Assembly (NCBI RefSeq): GCF_030272615.1
Contig: NC_081414.1
Coordinates: 48,974,501-49,038,500, forward strand
DNA from: Cryptomeria japonica
Lineage: Eukaryota; Streptophyta; Pinopsida; Cupressales; Cupressaceae
Direction of reading: 5' to 3'
Length of the DNA stretch: 64,000 bases
How positions within the stretch are numbered: the stretch's first letter is position 1; every line of letters begins with the position of its first letter. A program made the position numbers and the translations under genes. The notes under the pieces were generated by a model that was given only the letters and a program-made list of their open reading frames with translations, did no database searches and was not told where the DNA came from. Shown here in pieces: positions 61,861-64,000 of this stretch.

Positions 61861-62068
61861 AAATTACAAATAAAAATCGGATATCTAATAATATCAGATA
61901 TTCGATTTTATTCGATATCTGATTTGCTTAGGTAATTACCATGCCAAGGTGTACTAACACCCAGGCCAAGCAAAAAGTCAACATGGATTTTCGCGTTTTT
62001 AGGCGAGTGGAGAAGGCTATTTTTTTCACATCGCCACTTTTTGGCCCCCCATGATCCTGCACTAACCC
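61861..62068 (-). repeat. giant transposon right end (type B)
   Basis: It contains two pairs of GGATATC/GATATCTGATTT motifs (61877-61925), then a segment with GCAAAAAGTCAACATGGATT and the terminal repeat ending in CACTAACCC. The terminal 45 bases match the type B end at 20261. It abuts ATAA at 62069. Confidence 0.9.
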
Positions 62069-62072
62069 ATAA

Positions 62073-62678
62073 AGATCAAGCATAGAATGATTCCTCTAGG
62101 AAGGAGAAGCTTACTTGCGTATATTGCAAGAGGACTAGACGTGAAGAACATTCTTGTTATAAGAAGAATATTGATGAACTGAAACATCATCTTAAGAAGA
62201 ACACCATTGATCTTCTTTCTAGAATGTTTGAGTCAACTTCTTCCAAGTCAAAACAATATGGATCTACTAAGGTAAAATGTCATGTAGGACTTGCTTCTAA
62301 AGCAGATAAGAATAAAGGTAAAACTCTTTGTGCTTCTTCAAGTTGTGAATCAAGGAGATGGGTCCTAGATTCTGGAGCTTCTCATCATATGGCTTTGACT
62401 CTATGTTCTCTTCATTTGAGCCTTGTGTTATGTCACCTATTTTGATGGGCAACAACACTTATATGAGTGTTATTGGGAAAGGTTATATTGATATTGGGGA
62501 TGACACTTTCAATGGTGTCTTGTGTGTACCTCATTTGTCAAACAATCCTCTTTCCATCTATCAAATCACCCATGGTGGAATAGGGAAGACAGTGGAATTC
62601 ACACCTGATTCAGTTATCATTTTAGATTTGGAAAGCAAAGAGATAATTTCTACCGGGATAGTTGATCATTCATCTTAG
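62073..62678 (+). pseudogene. Copia-2 gag knuckle and protease, 3' part
   Basis: Continues the gag frame of 11817-12508 in phase. A TAG at 62083-62085 is followed by a zinc-knuckle remnant CVYCKRTRREEHSCYKK, in which the His position is Arg, and then by protease WVLDSGASHHM with an intact DSG. A frameshift near 62395-62430 moves the frame, which continues with ILMGNNTYMSVIGKGYIDIG and LSNNPLSIYQITHGGIGK, the usual Copia protease/pre-integrase pattern, to a TAG at 62676. Confidence 0.9.
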
Positions 62679-63734
62679 TTATATACCTTTTCAGACTTTT
62701 AACTTGATGATAAATTTTTGATCCTTTGGTTGTTGATCACACTTCTAGCGTGAATGTTGATTCTGAGGAGAACTTTGGTTACTTGAATCTAGGTATTATG
62801 ACATCAGATCTAGTTTTTGAACCTTTCATTCCTTCTCCTCCATTGATTGTTGTTTCTGATGATACTGGTACTACTACATCCATGGCTCCTATTGATTCAA
62901 TGCAATAGGACATTCATTGTCTTCAAGACACAAACTACTTGGGATGAGTACTTGACATACATTGCAGGTTTGTTTTTTTATTCTTATCTTGCAGACTTGG
63001 AGGACACTATTGAGTGCATACATATTCTCGTTAATGAAGTTACTTTTTCTTCTTCAAGTATTGAAGGAGAACCTTCTTACCCTCTTGTTCATTACCCACA
63101 TGATCATTCCTCATAATTTGACATGACTGTGGTCACTATTGAGCAACATTTGGAGGAGGTACCTTTGTCTTTAGAGGAGATACCTTTGTCTCTGGATTTT
63201 GTTCTGCATCCATCTCCACTAGGTTTTGGAATGTCATCTTTTGCAGTGTGGCCTAGAACACCTGATTTGATGATGAAAAATTTTAGCATCAACATGAGGA
63301 CACTTGAGCAGAGTTTAGAAACATCATACATCTTTATCATTCTTCCTACATATTCCTTTCAGGAATGGGAAGGCAATCTTCATGCAGCTTTGGTTTTGTT
63401 CTTCCTAAGGGGAGGAACGTTGTTCGATGACCATGGTCCATCTTCTACATTCAATTTCGTGTATCAACCACTGGTACAATTGTCTACTTCGAGGAGGGAT
63501 ACATAGTCTTTCTTATCCTTTCTATTTCTGAAAGGGCTTCTTCCTTTCATGGGATTATTTCTTGCGTTGGGAAATTTGTTTTCTTTTCTCTCTTTTGGGG
63601 AGGAGTTTTATCCCACTAGGTTTTCTGCTTTACTCCGTTTGTGAGAGATTGTTTTGTACATGGGTACCTAACATGTCCTTGTAGCCATTACCCATTTTTG
63701 CATCTTTGCATCTTTTCACCCACCTAAGATATTC
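62679..63734 (+). other. Copia-2 region where pol should be
   Basis: Only short frames are present (62726-62908, 62847-63116, 63123-63506), Ser/Thr/Leu-rich and without integrase, RT or RNase H motifs. About 1 kb cannot hold a normal Copia pol of about 3 kb, so pol is deleted or replaced. Confidence 0.75.
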
Positions 63735-63745
63735 TTAAGGGGGGG
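63735..63745 (+). other. Copia-2 polypurine tract
   Basis: TTAAGGGGGGG directly precedes the TGTTAGTGTAGG start of the 3' LTR. Confidence 0.85.
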
Positions 63746-64000
63746 TGTTAGTGTAGGTTTTTAATATTTATTTTTCCTAAACATTATTAAGCATTCTTGT
63801 GTTATATTAGGATGGTTTATATGAATCTACATGAGGCATAGTCCTACATTTACATCTGTCATTCACACCCACATTTGGGTTGTTGAATGTCACGCCCTCT
63901 TTTGGACTCATTTTCCACCTCCCCATAACCATTTCTTGTCCTTACCTGAGTTGGTTTGCCACATGTTTGGCATTTTCCAAGTAGGCAAAACTCCCACCTA
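63746..64000 (+). repeat. Copia-2 3' LTR, cut by the window end
   Basis: The first 255 bp match 9890-10120 with scattered substitutions and one insertion of about 27 bp (near 63867-63893, containing GGGTTGTTGAATGTCACGCC). The rest and the target duplication lie outside the window. Confidence 0.92.

Larger units (their letters stand above)
12509..62068 (+). mobile_element. giant Sola-like DNA transposon, 49.6 kb with nested insertions (about 16.5 kb own sequence)
   Basis: The left terminus begins GGGTATGTGCAGGATCATGG; the right terminus, read on the minus strand, begins GGGTTAGTGCAGGATCATGG. About 26 of the first 30 positions match. A 4-bp duplication, ATAA, flanks it (12505-12508 and 62069-62072), and removing one copy restores the phase of the host Copia-2 gag frame. 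Its own parts are 12509-17206, 17999-20260, 29173-31885 and 55272-62068. It carries a transposase whose DFxENY, WSDNxMGQFKN and HGKGxHDGxG motifs resemble Sola transposases as I recall them, and Sola elements make 4-bp duplications. Assignment to Sola is inference from motifs and duplication length. The ends are of two types (A left, B right), each with palindromic GGATATCC clusters. Confidence 0.85.
9890..64000 (+). mobile_element. Copia-2: LTR retrotransposon split by a 49.6-kb insertion
   Basis: The 5' LTR at 9890-10412 is matched by the start of a 3' LTR at 63746, which runs off the window. Both begin TGTTAGTGTAGG and stay closely similar over about 250 bp. A primer site follows the first and a polypurine tract precedes the second. 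The gag frame breaks at 12508 and continues in the same phase at 62073 once the insertion and one copy of ATAA are removed, which proves that both halves belong to one element. Only gag and protease sequence is recognisable; no integrase, RT or RNase H lies between the protease remnant and the 3' LTR. The undisturbed element would be about 4.8 kb and non-autonomous. Confidence 0.93.

Overview
This window is plant nuclear DNA made almost entirely of transposable elements. I found no host gene, tRNA, rRNA or CRISPR array. The families present (plant Copia elements, Tat-like Gypsy elements carrying an antisense plant-mobile-domain ORF, and a Sola-like cut-and-paste transposon), the AT-rich base composition and the depth of nesting all suggest a seed plant with a very large genome. 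A gymnosperm is my best guess, by inference only.

Layout. (1) 1-1460 is unassigned flank. (2) 1461-8962 is a complete minus-strand Copia element (Copia-1) with TTTGA target duplications; its gag-pol frame is broken by stops and one frameshift. (3) 8968-9889 is unassigned. (4) From 9890 to beyond the window end lies one plus-strand Copia element (Copia-2), whose gag gene is cut at 12508 by a 49.6-kb insertion and resumes at 62073. (5) The insertion, 12509-62068, is a giant DNA transposon with about 30-bp terminal inverted repeats and a 4-bp ATAA duplication. Its own parts add up to about 16.5 kb: a left end, a 3-kb satellite of 20-bp units, a transposase gene starting at 17194, a 359-bp tandem repeat, a spliced unknown gene on the minus strand, and a right end.

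Inside the giant transposon: a solo Copia LTR (17207-17998) sits about four codons after the transposase start codon; a second, transposase-less member of the same transposon family (20261-29172, ATTC duplication), mostly a 5-kb array of the same satellite, sits inside the transposase gene; and a minus-strand Gypsy element (Gypsy-1, 31886-55271) contains a plus-strand Gypsy element (Gypsy-2, 40759-50912). The deepest path is four elements: Copia-2, giant transposon, Gypsy-1, Gypsy-2.

The most novel feature is the transposon family itself. Two members of opposite orientation share end sequences, clusters of a palindromic GGATATCC-type motif, and a 20-bp satellite that flips orientation at its own palindromic cores. 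This suggests DNA transposons that carry and disperse satellite arrays. No element here encodes an intact reverse transcriptase or transposase. Most of the premature stops are explicable as C-to-T changes, as expected for methylated, silenced DNA.
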